Of a stretch of DNA of 6,588 bases, positions 1 to 6,048 are shown in pieces. Source of the stretch: Anaerolineae bacterium (lineage in GTDB: Bacteria; Chloroflexota; Anaerolineae; DRVO01); the NCBI GenBank assembly GCA_012719195.1, contig JAAYAV010000100.1, forward strand, positions 1 through 6,588, in the 5' to 3' direction. The notes beneath the pieces are model-generated. The model was not told the DNA's origin and ran no database searches. It saw only the letters and a list, made by a program, of their open reading frames with translations. The translations under genes and the position numbers were made by a program. How positions within the stretch are numbered: the first letter of the stretch is position 1; every line of letters begins with the position of its first letter.

Positions 1-843
1 ATGGCATCGGGGGAGCGCATCTTCCAGCTACTGGATACCAAGCCGGACGTAGTCGACAAGCCGAACGCGCAGCCCTTGGAGAGAATCGAGGGTAGAGTCC
101 AGTTCGACGACGTTAGCTTCAGCTACACCCCGGATAAGCCCGTCATTCAGAACGTCAGCCTGGATGTGGCACCGGGGCAGACAGTTGCCTTCGTAGGCTC
201 AACCGGTGCCGGCAAGACCTCGCTGATCAAGATCCTGTCGCGCTTCTATGACGTCACCGGCGGCGCCATTCGCATCGACGGGCAAGACCTGCGTGACGTC
301 ACCCAGGAGTCGCTACACCGCCAGGTCGCCATCGTGCTGCAGGAGAACTTCCTCTTCTCCGGTAGCGTGCTCGACAACATTCGTTATGGGCGGCTCGAAG
401 CCTCGGAGGAGGAAGCGATCGAGGCGGCCACGGCGGTCGGGGCTCACGAGTTCATCAGCGAGCTTCCCTATGGCTACCACACCGAGGTGCAGGAAGGCGG
501 CGCCATTCTCTCCACTGGTCAGCGTCAGCTCATCGCCTTCGCCCGCGCCCTGCTGGCAGACCCGCGCATACTGATTCTGGATGAAGCCACGGCGAACATC
601 GACACCCAGACGGAGCGGCTGATCCAGCAGGCCTTGAGGAGACTGCTCCGGGGCCGGACTTCTTTCGTGATCGCTCACCGCCTTTCTACCATCGTGCAGT
701 CGGACGTGATCGTGGTGATCGAGCAGGGGCAGGTTCAGGAGATGGGCAAGCATCAGGAACTGCTGGGGAAGCGGGGTCGCTACTACGAGCTGTACACGCT
801 GCTGAACTCCCGTCAGCGCGCGCTGGAAGAGGGAATCGGCTAG
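1..843 (+). CDS. ABC exporter, C-terminal ATPase domain (5' partial)
   Basis: This is the nucleotide-binding half of a type IV (MsbA/MdlB-like) ABC exporter, which uses ATP to move a substrate across the cytoplasmic membrane. The visible 280 residues hold a complete ATPase domain: Walker A GSTGAGKTS at 66-74 with K72, Q-loop Q114 in VLQENFLFSGS, signature LSTGQ at 170-174, Walker B ILILD ending at D194 with catalytic E195, a D-loop Asp at 201 and the H-loop His at 226. The first residues (MASGERIFQLLD) match the linker that normally follows the membrane domain, so the Met at position 1 is almost surely internal and the six-helix domain lies upstream of the window. The signature has Thr where LSGGQ is usual; relatives often have LSVGQ. 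The TAG stop lies 14 bases from the convergent rnhB stop. The substrate cannot be told from this half. Confidence 0.93.
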   Translation: MASGERIFQLLDTKPDVVDKPNAQPLERIEGRVQFDDVSFSYTPDKPVIQNVSLDVAPGQTVAFVGSTGAGKTSLIKILSRFYDVTGGAIRIDGQDLRDVTQESLHRQVAIVLQENFLFSGSVLDNIRYGRLEASEEEAIEAATAVGAHEFISELPYGYHTEVQEGGAILSTGQRQLIAFARALLADPRILILDEATANIDTQTERLIQQALRRLLRGRTSFVIAHRLSTIVQSDVIVVIEQGQVQEMGKHQELLGKRGRYYELYTLLNSRQRALEEGIG

Positions 844-857
844 CAAGCTCTGTACTG

Positions 858-1490
858 CTAGCTGCGCTCGTCGCTGGCGCAGAGGAGTGAGACGGGCGCG
901 AAGCTGCGGCGGTGCAGGGGTGTCGGGCCAAGGGCCTCCAGCGCCCGCCGGTGGCCGGCGGTGCCGTAACCCTTGTGCTGCTCGAGGCCGTAGCCGGGGA
1001 ACACCGCCGCTAGTTCCGTCACGAGCCGGTCCCGCGTAACCTTGGCGACAATGGAGGCGGCGCTGACGCTCGCGCAGAGCCGATCCCCGTCCACAACCGC
1101 GCAGGCGCGGTACCCACGTGGACAAGGCCCGATGCCGTCCACCAACACGAAATCGGGCGCCGGAGAGAGACGCTCCAGCGCCCGCTGCATAGCCAGTATG
1201 TTGGCGCACTGTATGCCTAGGTGATCCACAGCGGCCGCACTGACAGCCGCCACCCCTACCGCCAGCGCCACCTTCTCGATCTGGCTCAACAGCGACTCAC
1301 GGACCCGGGGCGATAGCAGCTTGGAGTCCGCCAGGCGCGGCAACAGGTCTAGCTCCACGTCGGGAGGCAGAACCACCGCCGCCGCTACCACCGGCCCAAA
1401 GAGCGCCCCCCGGCCGGCCTCGTCCACTCCCGCCACCCAGCGGTAACCCTCTCGCCACCAGGTGGCCTCCAGAGAGAGCCGGACTTCCAC
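858..1490 (-). CDS. rnhB: Ribonuclease HII
   Basis: RNase HII cleaves the RNA strand of RNA/DNA hybrids and nicks at single ribonucleotides misincorporated in DNA. The 210-residue protein is of normal length. The four catalytic acids are visible: D23 and E24 in GVDEAGRG, D118 in LVDG and D136 in VDGDRL; the last two are 18 residues apart, as in the E. coli enzyme as I recall it. Other family blocks are DSKLLS at 55-60, SAASIVAKVTRDR at 143-155, HKGYGTAGH and the closing HRRSFAPV. The stretch after GRG reads ALFGP rather than the common PLAGP, a mild variant. The start is GTG at 1490, with a TGAGGA ribosome binding site about 10 bases upstream; this places the DEAGRG motif at the usual distance from the N-terminus. 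It follows rplS by 26 bases and is probably co-transcribed with it, a common bacterial pairing. Confidence 0.95.
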   Translation of the reverse strand: MEVRLSLEATWWREGYRWVAGVDEAGRGALFGPVVAAAVVLPPDVELDLLPRLADSKLLSPRVRESLLSQIEKVALAVGVAAVSAAAVDHLGIQCANILAMQRALERLSPAPDFVLVDGIGPCPRGYRACAVVDGDRLCASVSAASIVAKVTRDRLVTELAAVFPGYGLEQHKGYGTAGHRRALEALGPTPLHRRSFAPVSLLCASDERS

Positions 1491-1516
1491 GGGCGGCGCG
1501 TCCTCAGGGCCGCCTA

Positions 1517-1855
1517 CTAGCGCAGCCGGGCCTTCTTGCCGACGCGGTCGCGGAGGAAATACAGCTGCTTACGGCGGGTCCTGGCACCGCGGATCACCTC
1601 GATCTTAGCGAGGCGAGGCGAAAGCAGCGGGAACGAGCGCTCAACCCCCACTCCGTGGCTGGCGATGCGCCGGATGGTGGCGACCGGGCCCATGCCGGTC
1701 TTGCGCATCCGGATCACGGTGCCCTGGAACGGCTGCAGGCGCTCTCGCTGCCCCTCGACGATGCGGACCTCGAGACGGACCGTATCACCACTCCGCAGAG
1801 TGGGGACTTCCTTATTCGCCACTTCGGGCGATACCACCGACAGCAAGTCGGCCAT
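1517..1855 (-). CDS. rplS: 50S ribosomal protein L19
   Basis: L19 is a large-subunit ribosomal protein at the 30S-50S interface. The 112-residue product matches the family in length and blocks: GDTVRLEVRIVEG, RLQPFQGTVIRMR, the diagnostic GVGVERSFPLLSP, and a basic C-terminus (RRKQLYFLRDRVGKKARLR). The usual FPLHSP reads FPLLSP here, a small variation. The frame is open 16 codons further upstream (to 1903), but ATG 1855 is chosen because the product then begins MADLLSVV, like other L19 proteins, and AGGAGGG at 1864-1870 sits 8 bases before it. rnhB follows. The gene is not preceded by trmD, its usual upstream neighbour; the next gene upstream is the divergent kdgK, so transcription must start in the spacer. 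Confidence 0.97.
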   Translation of the reverse strand: MADLLSVVSPEVANKEVPTLRSGDTVRLEVRIVEGQRERLQPFQGTVIRMRKTGMGPVATIRRIASHGVGVERSFPLLSPRLAKIEVIRGARTRRKQLYFLRDRVGKKARLR

Positions 1856-1863
1856 GGCGCTAG

Positions 1864-1870
1864 CCCTCCT
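1864..1870 (-). promoter_or_regulatory. Ribosome binding site of rplS
   Basis: Read on the minus strand this is AGGAGGG, 8 bases before ATG 1855. It decides the rplS start, because the open frame continues upstream through the site itself. Confidence 0.8.
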
Positions 1871-1893
1871 AGTAACTGCTCGCACGAAGAGTG

Positions 1894-1923
1894 AATATAG
1901 CACGCGGCCTCCAGTCTGGGCAA
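1894..1923 (-). promoter_or_regulatory. Putative sigma-70-type promoter for rplS-rnhB
   Basis: On the minus strand TTGCCC (1923-1918) and TATATT (1899-1894) are separated by 18 bases. TATATT matches five of six positions of the -10 consensus and is a rare AT-rich patch in GC-rich sequence. Transcription would begin near 1887, giving a leader of about 30 bases that contains the ribosome binding site. The -35 match is weaker. This is a pattern match only. Confidence 0.45.
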
Positions 1924-1953
1924 GGTCAGCCTCTCCACCACCCTCCGCGCCGG

Positions 1954-1982
1954 TTGACTCGCTCTCCCGCCAGCGTTAACCT
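1954..1982 (+). promoter_or_regulatory. Putative sigma-70-type promoter for the kdgK operon
   Basis: TTGACT (1954-1959) and TAACCT (1977-1982) are 17 bases apart, the ideal spacing. The -35 matches five of six consensus positions; the -10 is weaker. Transcription would start near 1989, leaving about 40 bases of leader before ATG 2029. No clear regulator operator was seen. The site lies in the divergent spacer shared with rplS, so the two promoters point away from each other. Confidence 0.4.
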
Positions 1983-2028
1983 GCTGCCAGTGCCGACCTC
2001 CACCCCAAGCGTGGTCTGAGGAGACCTT

Positions 2029-3015
2029 ATGTCTACTATTGTCACCTTCGGCGAGGCCATGATCCGACTATCGCCGCCCGGCTTCCGTCGCCTGGAGCAA
2101 GCCACCAGCCTGGACATGACCGCCGGCGGCGCCGAGCTCAACGTGGCCGTCGCCCTGGCGCGTCTGGGGCATGACGCCGCCTGGGTGAGCCGCCTCCCCG
2201 ACAACCCGCTCGGCCGCCTCTGCCGCAACCGCGCCCGCGAGTTGGGAGTGAACACCTCCCACGTCGTCTGGTCACCCTCCGATCGGATGGGCGTCTATTT
2301 CCTCGAGTTCGGGGCTGCTCCCCGGGCCAGCTCCGTGCTGTACGACCGGGCCGCGTCCGCCATCAGCCGCATCTCCGTCGGCGAAGTGGACTGGCCCGCC
2401 GTCCTCGACGGGGCGCGCTGGTTCCACACCAGCGGCATCACCCCCGCCCTGTCCGGTAGCGCATCCGCCGTCACCGCCGAGGCTGTCTCCGCCGCTGCGG
2501 CCTCGGGCTGCACCGTCTCCTACGACCTCAACTACCGCGCTCGACTGTGGACCGAGCAGCGCGCCCGCGAGGTGCAGGTACCGCTGCTGGAGAAGGTGAA
2601 TGTCCTCTTCACCACCGAGGAGGACACCAAGCGGGTTCTCGGCATCACCGGCGACGGCTACCAGCAGGTGGCGGAGAAGCTGGTGGAACGCTTCGGCTTT
2701 GAGGCGGTGATCATCACCCTCCGCGAGGACCTGTCCGTGTGGAAGAACCGCTGGTCGGCGCTGCTTTACACTGGCGGCCGCCACTATGCCGGTCCCACCT
2801 ATGAGGTTGAGATCGTTGATCGTGTCGGCGCGGGCGACTCCTGTAGCGCCGGTTACATGCACAAGGTGCTGTCGGGCGCCGGGCCCCAGGAGTCCGTTGA
2901 CTTCGGGGTCGCCTACTCCGCCCTCAAGCACACCATCCCCGGTGACTTCAACTTGGCCACGGCGGAGGAGGCCGAGAGGCTTCTGTCCGGCGGCGGCCTT
3001 CGCATCGCCCGCTGA
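2029..3015 (+). CDS. kdgK: 2-keto-3-deoxygluconate kinase (PfkB family)
   Basis: A cytoplasmic sugar kinase of the PfkB/ribokinase family, predicted to phosphorylate 2-keto-3-deoxygluconate (KDG) with ATP to KDPG. Seen in the 328-residue product: the N-terminal start TFGEAMIRLSP, the substrate-side GGAELNVAVALARLG block at 33-47, DLNYRARLW at 166-174 (typical of KDG kinases), and the C-terminal PfkB signature DRVGAGDSCSAGY, whose anion hole is G267-G269 and catalytic base D270. ALKHTIPGDFN near the C-terminus is also characteristic of KDG kinases. ATG 2029 has AGGAG at 2019-2023, 5 bases upstream. The next gene encodes KDPG aldolase, which uses this enzyme's product and strongly supports the assignment over other PfkB sugars. 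It is the first gene of a five-gene operon. Confidence 0.92.
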   Translation: MSTIVTFGEAMIRLSPPGFRRLEQATSLDMTAGGAELNVAVALARLGHDAAWVSRLPDNPLGRLCRNRARELGVNTSHVVWSPSDRMGVYFLEFGAAPRASSVLYDRAASAISRISVGEVDWPAVLDGARWFHTSGITPALSGSASAVTAEAVSAAAASGCTVSYDLNYRARLWTEQRAREVQVPLLEKVNVLFTTEEDTKRVLGITGDGYQQVAEKLVERFGFEAVIITLREDLSVWKNRWSALLYTGGRHYAGPTYEVEIVDRVGAGDSCSAGYMHKVLSGAGPQESVDFGVAYSALKHTIPGDFNLATAEEAERLLSGGGLRIAR

Positions 3016-3025
3016 GGAGGGCCCA

Positions 3026-3676
3026 TTGGACAAACGCAGCATCGCTGAGCGCATTGAGGCCGCCGGGGTAGTGGCGGTGGTTCGGCTTTCGCAGGCCTCC
3101 GAACTCGCCCGCGTGGCGGACGCCATCCGCGCCGGCGGGGTGGACATCATCGAGTTCACCCTCACTACACCCGGAGCGCTCAAGATCATCGAGGATTCGG
3201 CGGCTCGCTTCGGCGACGACGTGCTCCTCGGCGCCGGTACGGTTCTCGACTCAGAGACGGCCCGGGCCGCCATTCTGGCCGGCGCGCAGTTCATTGTCTC
3301 CCCCACCACCGACTTCGCTACCATTGAACTCTGTCACCGCTACGGCAAGGCTGTGGTACCGGGAGCCTTCACCCCTACCGAGATCCTGGCCGCCTGGCAG
3401 GCGGGAGCCGACTTCGTCAAGGTCTTCCCCGCCGGCGTGGTCGGGCCCGGCTACCTGAAGGACGTCCGCGGCCCCCTGCCGCAGGTGAAGCTCATCCCCA
3501 CCGGTGGCGTCGGCAAGGTCAACGCCGGCGACTTCATCAAGGCCGGCGCTGCCGCGCTGGCCGTCGGGGGCGATCTGGTCAGCAACAAGCTGGTGGACTC
3601 CGGCGACTTCGCTCAGCTTACTGCCAACGCGCGGGAGCTGGTGGCGGCGGTGCGCGCCGCCAGGGGACTCAGTTGA
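3026..3676 (+). CDS. eda: KDPG aldolase (2-dehydro-3-deoxyphosphogluconate aldolase)
   Basis: A class I aldolase that splits KDPG into pyruvate and glyceraldehyde 3-phosphate, the last step of the Entner-Doudoroff and hexuronate routes. The 216-residue TIM-barrel protein has the usual length. Seen: R20 in VAVVRL, the general acid/base E43 in IIEFTLTTPGA, GAGTVL at 69-74, the Schiff-base K132 in DFVKVFPAG, and the phosphate-binding IPTGGV loop. E. coli Eda has Arg (R49) four residues after its catalytic Glu; here the equivalent is T47, as I recall for some other family members such as Thermotoga. The start is TTG 3026, because AGGAGG at 3015-3020 lies 5 bases before it and no ATG suits. The frame is open upstream inside kdgK but without homology. 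The stop TGA overlaps the next gene's TTG start. It may also accept the galactose-type substrate KDPGal. Confidence 0.94.
   Translation: MDKRSIAERIEAAGVVAVVRLSQASELARVADAIRAGGVDIIEFTLTTPGALKIIEDSAARFGDDVLLGAGTVLDSETARAAILAGAQFIVSPTTDFATIELCHRYGKAVVPGAFTPTEILAAWQAGADFVKVFPAGVVGPGYLKDVRGPLPQVKLIPTGGVGKVNAGDFIKAGAAALAVGGDLVSNKLVDSGDFAQLTANARELVAAVRAARGLS
3662..3667 (+). promoter_or_regulatory. Ribosome binding site of the selenoprotein gene
   Basis: AGGGGA lies 5 bases before TTG 3673, at the end of eda. It supports a real translation start upstream of the in-frame TGA, and so supports reading that TGA as sense. Confidence 0.65.
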
Positions 3677-4152
3677 CCGACTGCACTGACCTGGAGCCCA
3701 CAGTTGGTGCTGCCGAGGACGTCGGCGAGCGCGCCTACCGGCTGATGCGCAGCGGCTACTCCTGAGCGGAAGCCGTTCTGCTCGCGGTCGGCGAGCATCT
3801 GTGCACCGAGGTTCCGGGAGCGGCAATGCGCGCGGCAGCCGGCTTTGGAGGCGGCGTGGGTTCGACGCACGAGGAGCTCTGCGGCGCGTTCACCGGCGGA
3901 GTGTTGGCTCTCGGCCTCCGCTATGGGCGCGACGACTCCAGCGGCGACAAGAGCCTGGCGGTGGAACTGACGCGCCGCTGGCGTGAGGTGTTCCTGGAGC
4001 GCTTCCGCCACCTTCAGTGCCGGCCCATCTACGACCTGGTGCACGAACCGGGGCAGCCCGGCACTTGCGCCGTCATCGGCCGGGAGGCGGCTGCGGCTCT
4101 GGCGTCCCTGCTGGAGGAGTCCGATTGCGCCCCCGCCGACGAGACGCCTTAG
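3673..4152 (+). CDS. C_GCAxxG_C_C family redox protein, predicted selenoprotein (TGA = Sec31)
   Basis: A putative soluble redox protein of the C_GCAxxG_C_C family; its biochemical function is unknown. The 159-residue frame runs from TTG 3673, overlapping the eda stop as TTGA, to TAG 4152, and is interrupted only by TGA 3763-3765. Around it the product reads RAYRLMRSGYS-U-AEAVLLAVGEHL, where the family has G-Y-N-C-A-E-A-V. The other conserved parts are in the same frame: GFGGGVG, CGAFTGG (the CGAxxG motif, C70), C116 in HLQCRPIYDLV and C132. So Sec replaces the first of the four invariant cysteines and the other three are intact. Further cysteines are C4, C44 and C152. No signal peptide or membrane segment is seen. 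A SECIS-like hairpin follows the TGA. A caller that ends at TGA would report only ATG 3826 onward, about 108 residues, without the motif. The main alternative is a Cys-to-stop mutation in a decaying gene, which fits less well with the hairpin and intact flanks. Confidence 0.85.
3763..3765 (+). other. Recoded UGA codon (selenocysteine 31)
   Basis: In-frame TGA at the invariant Cys position of the family, between GYS and AEAVLL. The genome also uses TGA as a true stop (kdgK, eda and the ADP-ribosylglycohydrolase gene here) and TGG for Trp, so local recoding rather than code reassignment is implied. Confidence 0.8.
3779..3797 (+). promoter_or_regulatory. Putative bacterial SECIS hairpin
   Basis: A perfect 7-bp stem, TGCTCGC (3779-3785) with GCGAGCA (3791-3797), closes a 5-nt loop GGTCG (3786-3790). 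The loop starts 20 nt after the TGA. Bacterial SECIS elements are known to be short stem-loops just downstream of the UGA within the coding region, with a G in the first two loop positions; this one has two. The loop start GGTC is the same as that of the E. coli fdhF element as I remember it. A possible lower arm is CGGAA (3767-3771) with TTCCG (3812-3816). It would bind SelB-Sec-tRNA. No bulged U equivalent to that of fdhF is evident. Confidence 0.7.
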
Positions 4153-4165
4153 GAGCCGACCCATC

Positions 4166-5116
4166 GTGAGCACACCGACGCTGGAGCAATACCGCGGCGC
4201 CATCTATGGCCTCGCCATCGGAGACGCCCTCGGCTGGCCCAAGGAGGGCACCGGTCCCGTCCACGTGGACGGGCCGGTGTCGGACCTTCCTGATCCGGCG
4301 CTCTACACGGACGACACCCAGATGTCGCTCGCGTTGGCGCGGGCTCTCCTCCGAGCCGGCGATGACTCCCACGAAACGCTGATGCAGGCCGTCGCGGAGG
4401 AGTTCGCCGCCTGGGGGATGAGCCCCGATAACAACCGCGCCCCGGGCGCCACCTGTATGCGGGCGATCGGCAGGCTGCGGGCGGGCGCCCCCTGGGCCGA
4501 GGCCGGCATCGCCTCGTCCAAGGGCTGCGGCACGGCGATGCGCACCGCACCCGTGGGGCTCTACTACCACGGCAACGATGATCAGCTGCGCGACGTGGCG
4601 CGAGACAGCAGCCGGATCACGCACGGCCACACCTGTGCCCTGGCCGGCGGCATCGCCACTGCCTTTCTGGTCTCGCGCGCTCTAGACCGGGAGGACCCCA
4701 GTCGTATGCCGGCACAACTGCTCGAGTTTGCCGGCGGGCTCTGTACTGAGTTCGACGAGCGCATCCGCCAAATGCAGTCGCTACCGCTGACCGGAGACCC
4801 ACTGCCACACTGCCGCACGCTCGGGCAGGGCTGGGTGGCGGAGGAGGCGGTGGCTCTCGCCCTCTACTGCTTCGTGCGGACTCCGGAGGATTACCGGGCC
4901 ACGGTCGTTGCGGGGGCGAACATCGAGGGCGATAGCGACAGTGTAGCCTGCATCGCCGGCGCCATCAGCGGGGCCTACAATGGCGAGCGATCGCTGCCGC
5001 CCGACTGGATTCGGCGCATCGAAGATAGCGACTACTTGGGTCAAGTGGCCGAACTCTTGCACGCCGGCTGGCGACAGCGCCACCAAATACCGTCCCTGGG
5101 AGGGGATCAGTCATGA
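4166..5116 (+). CDS. ADP-ribosylglycohydrolase family protein
   Basis: A 316-residue member of the ARH/DraG family of Mg-dependent hydrolases that remove ADP-ribose from proteins or small molecules. Seen: YRGAIYGLAIGDALG near the N-terminus (G19-D20), the metal-binding TDDT at 48-51, SKGCGTAMRTAPVGL in the middle, ITHGHTCALAGG, and the C-terminal metal site EGDSDSVACIAGAISGAYNG with D256 and D258. The last motif usually reads GDTDT; both Thr are Ser here, a conservative change. The start is GTG 4166 with AGGAG at 4151-4155, 10 bases upstream and overlapping the previous stop; an open frame continues upstream but lacks homology and overlaps the selenoprotein gene. The stop overlaps the next ATG as ATGA. 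The substrate is unknown; members found in sugar operons may act on ADP-ribose-like metabolites rather than on proteins, which is inference. Confidence 0.88.
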   Translation: MSTPTLEQYRGAIYGLAIGDALGWPKEGTGPVHVDGPVSDLPDPALYTDDTQMSLALARALLRAGDDSHETLMQAVAEEFAAWGMSPDNNRAPGATCMRAIGRLRAGAPWAEAGIASSKGCGTAMRTAPVGLYYHGNDDQLRDVARDSSRITHGHTCALAGGIATAFLVSRALDREDPSRMPAQLLEFAGGLCTEFDERIRQMQSLPLTGDPLPHCRTLGQGWVAEEAVALALYCFVRTPEDYRATVVAGANIEGDSDSVACIAGAISGAYNGERSLPPDWIRRIEDSDYLGQVAELLHAGWRQRHQIPSLGGDQS

Positions 5117-5967
5117 AGCTGGTGATGTTCTCCAAGCATCTTGCCGAGTTGTCCATCGAGGAAGCGGCGCGCCGGGCGGGCGAGATCGGCTTCGAGGGGC
5201 TCGACCTAACCGTCCGCGAAGGTGGGCACATCCAGCCTGCCGACGCCGTTGCCGCGTTGCCGCCGGCGGTGGAGCGGGTGCGGCAAATGGGTTACGACAT
5301 CCCCATGATCACCACCGGCATCACCAGCGCCGAAGACCCTAATGCCGAGGATGTGTTTCGCGCTGCGTCTGCTGCCGGGGTACGGGACCTCAAGCTGGGA
5401 TACTGGCGCTATGAGGGCTTCGGGAGCATGCGCCGCCAGATCGAGGAGGTACGCGACCTCCTCGACGGCATCGCCGAACTGGCGAGCAAGTACCAGGTCC
5501 GCGCCAACCTTCACATCCACAGCGACGACTTCGTCACGGCCGAGGCGCCAGTGGTGTGGCAGCTGCTCCTCGGCCGTGACCCCGATGTCCTCGGCGCCTA
5601 CATAGACCCCGGACACATGACGGTAGAGGGCGGCGGCAGCGGCTGGAAGATGGGCATGGACCTGCTCACACCCTGGATCAACCTGGTTGCCATCAAGAGC
5701 ATGGGCTGGTTCCACCACTATGACGAGACGATGGGCCAGGAGAAGTGGGTCGCCAAGCTTGTGCCCCTGTCCCAGGGCCTGGTTCCCTGGAAGGAGTGCT
5801 TCGGCTACCTCCGCGAGATCGGGTTCGACGGCACCGTGTCGGTCCACAGCGAGTACCAGGGGTCGCACTCGTGGCGCGATCTGAACCTGGAGGAGTTGGT
5901 TGCACAGACGGTAGAGGACCTGACCTTCCTCAAGAAGGTCATCGCCGAGGTCTACTCGGAGCAGTAG
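5113..5967 (+). CDS. Sugar phosphate isomerase/epimerase-like TIM-barrel protein
   Basis: A 284-residue protein of the xylose-isomerase-like TIM-barrel superfamily (AP endonuclease 2 fold), which holds sugar isomerases, epimerases and related metal enzymes. Seen: the N-terminal GFEGLDLTVREGGHIQP, typical of this branch, PMITTGI, LHIHSDD (H134, H136), YIDPGHMTVEGG (D165, H168), IKSMGW (K195) and the last-strand SVHSEYQG (H245, E247). D165, H168 and E247 are plausible metal ligands; the assignment of each is inferred. There is no signal peptide, so it is probably cytoplasmic. ATG 5113 overlaps the preceding stop by 4 bases, and AGGGGA at 5101-5106 is 6 bases upstream, so translation is likely coupled. 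As the last gene of a KDG-catabolic operon it may convert a keto-sugar or uronate intermediate that feeds KDG. The exact substrate is not known. Confidence 0.82.
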   Translation: MKLVMFSKHLAELSIEEAARRAGEIGFEGLDLTVREGGHIQPADAVAALPPAVERVRQMGYDIPMITTGITSAEDPNAEDVFRAASAAGVRDLKLGYWRYEGFGSMRRQIEEVRDLLDGIAELASKYQVRANLHIHSDDFVTAEAPVVWQLLLGRDPDVLGAYIDPGHMTVEGGGSGWKMGMDLLTPWINLVAIKSMGWFHHYDETMGQEKWVAKLVPLSQGLVPWKECFGYLREIGFDGTVSVHSEYQGSHSWRDLNLEELVAQTVEDLTFLKKVIAEVYSEQ

Positions 5968-5983
5968 GTGGCGCCGGGACCAA

Positions 5984-6014
5984 GCAAGAGGCCCCCGACC
6001 AGGGGGCCTCTTGT
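5984..6014. terminator. Strong intrinsic-type hairpin between convergent genes
   Basis: A 12-bp perfect stem, CAAGAGGCCCCC (5985-5996) with its complement GGGGGCCTCTTG (6002-6013), closes the 5-nt loop GACCA; 5984 and 6014 add a G-T pair. It starts 17 bases after the stop of the TIM-barrel gene and 35 bases beyond the aconitase stop on the other strand. The T-tract is short on the plus strand (CTCTTG) and only slightly T-rich on the minus strand (CTTGCTTGG). It probably ends the five-gene operon and may work in both directions. Confidence 0.8.
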
Positions 6015-6048
6015 GCCTGACTGTCTTGGCGCGGCGCCGTCCGGCGGG

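Noticed and set aside
841..860. TAGCA...TGCTA inverted repeat spanning the ABC and rnhB stops
   Set aside because: Only a 5-bp stem with a 10-nt loop and no T-tract; too weak to call a terminator.
313..1209. Long antisense open frame of 298 codons on the minus strand
   Set aside because: It overlaps the ABC ATPase and RNase HII genes, both with clear motifs, and its translation is Arg/Ala-rich without recognisable domains; a GC-rich shadow.
1856..1903. N-terminal extension of L19 by 16 residues
   Set aside because: The extension would translate through the ribosome binding site at 1864-1870 and lacks family homology.
2272..3324. Antisense open frame of 350 codons opposite kdgK and eda
   Set aside because: Low-complexity translation with no motif, opposite two well-identified genes; a GC-rich shadow.
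3763..3765. Genome-wide TGA reassignment (to Trp or Gly)
   Set aside because: TGA ends kdgK, eda and the ARH gene at positions that fit their family lengths, and tryptophans are coded by TGG.
3673..4152. Pseudogene with a nonsense mutation, or two separate small genes
   Set aside because: The frame is intact on both sides with all other family cysteines, the stop is exactly at a Cys position known in other families to be replaced by Sec, a SECIS-like hairpin follows, and the flanking genes overlap neatly with both ends.
3826..4152. Start at ATG 3826 giving a 108-residue protein
   Set aside because: It would drop the first conserved Cys position and the GY-AEAV motif, which are present in frame upstream; no convincing ribosome binding site precedes this ATG, whereas TTG 3673 has one.
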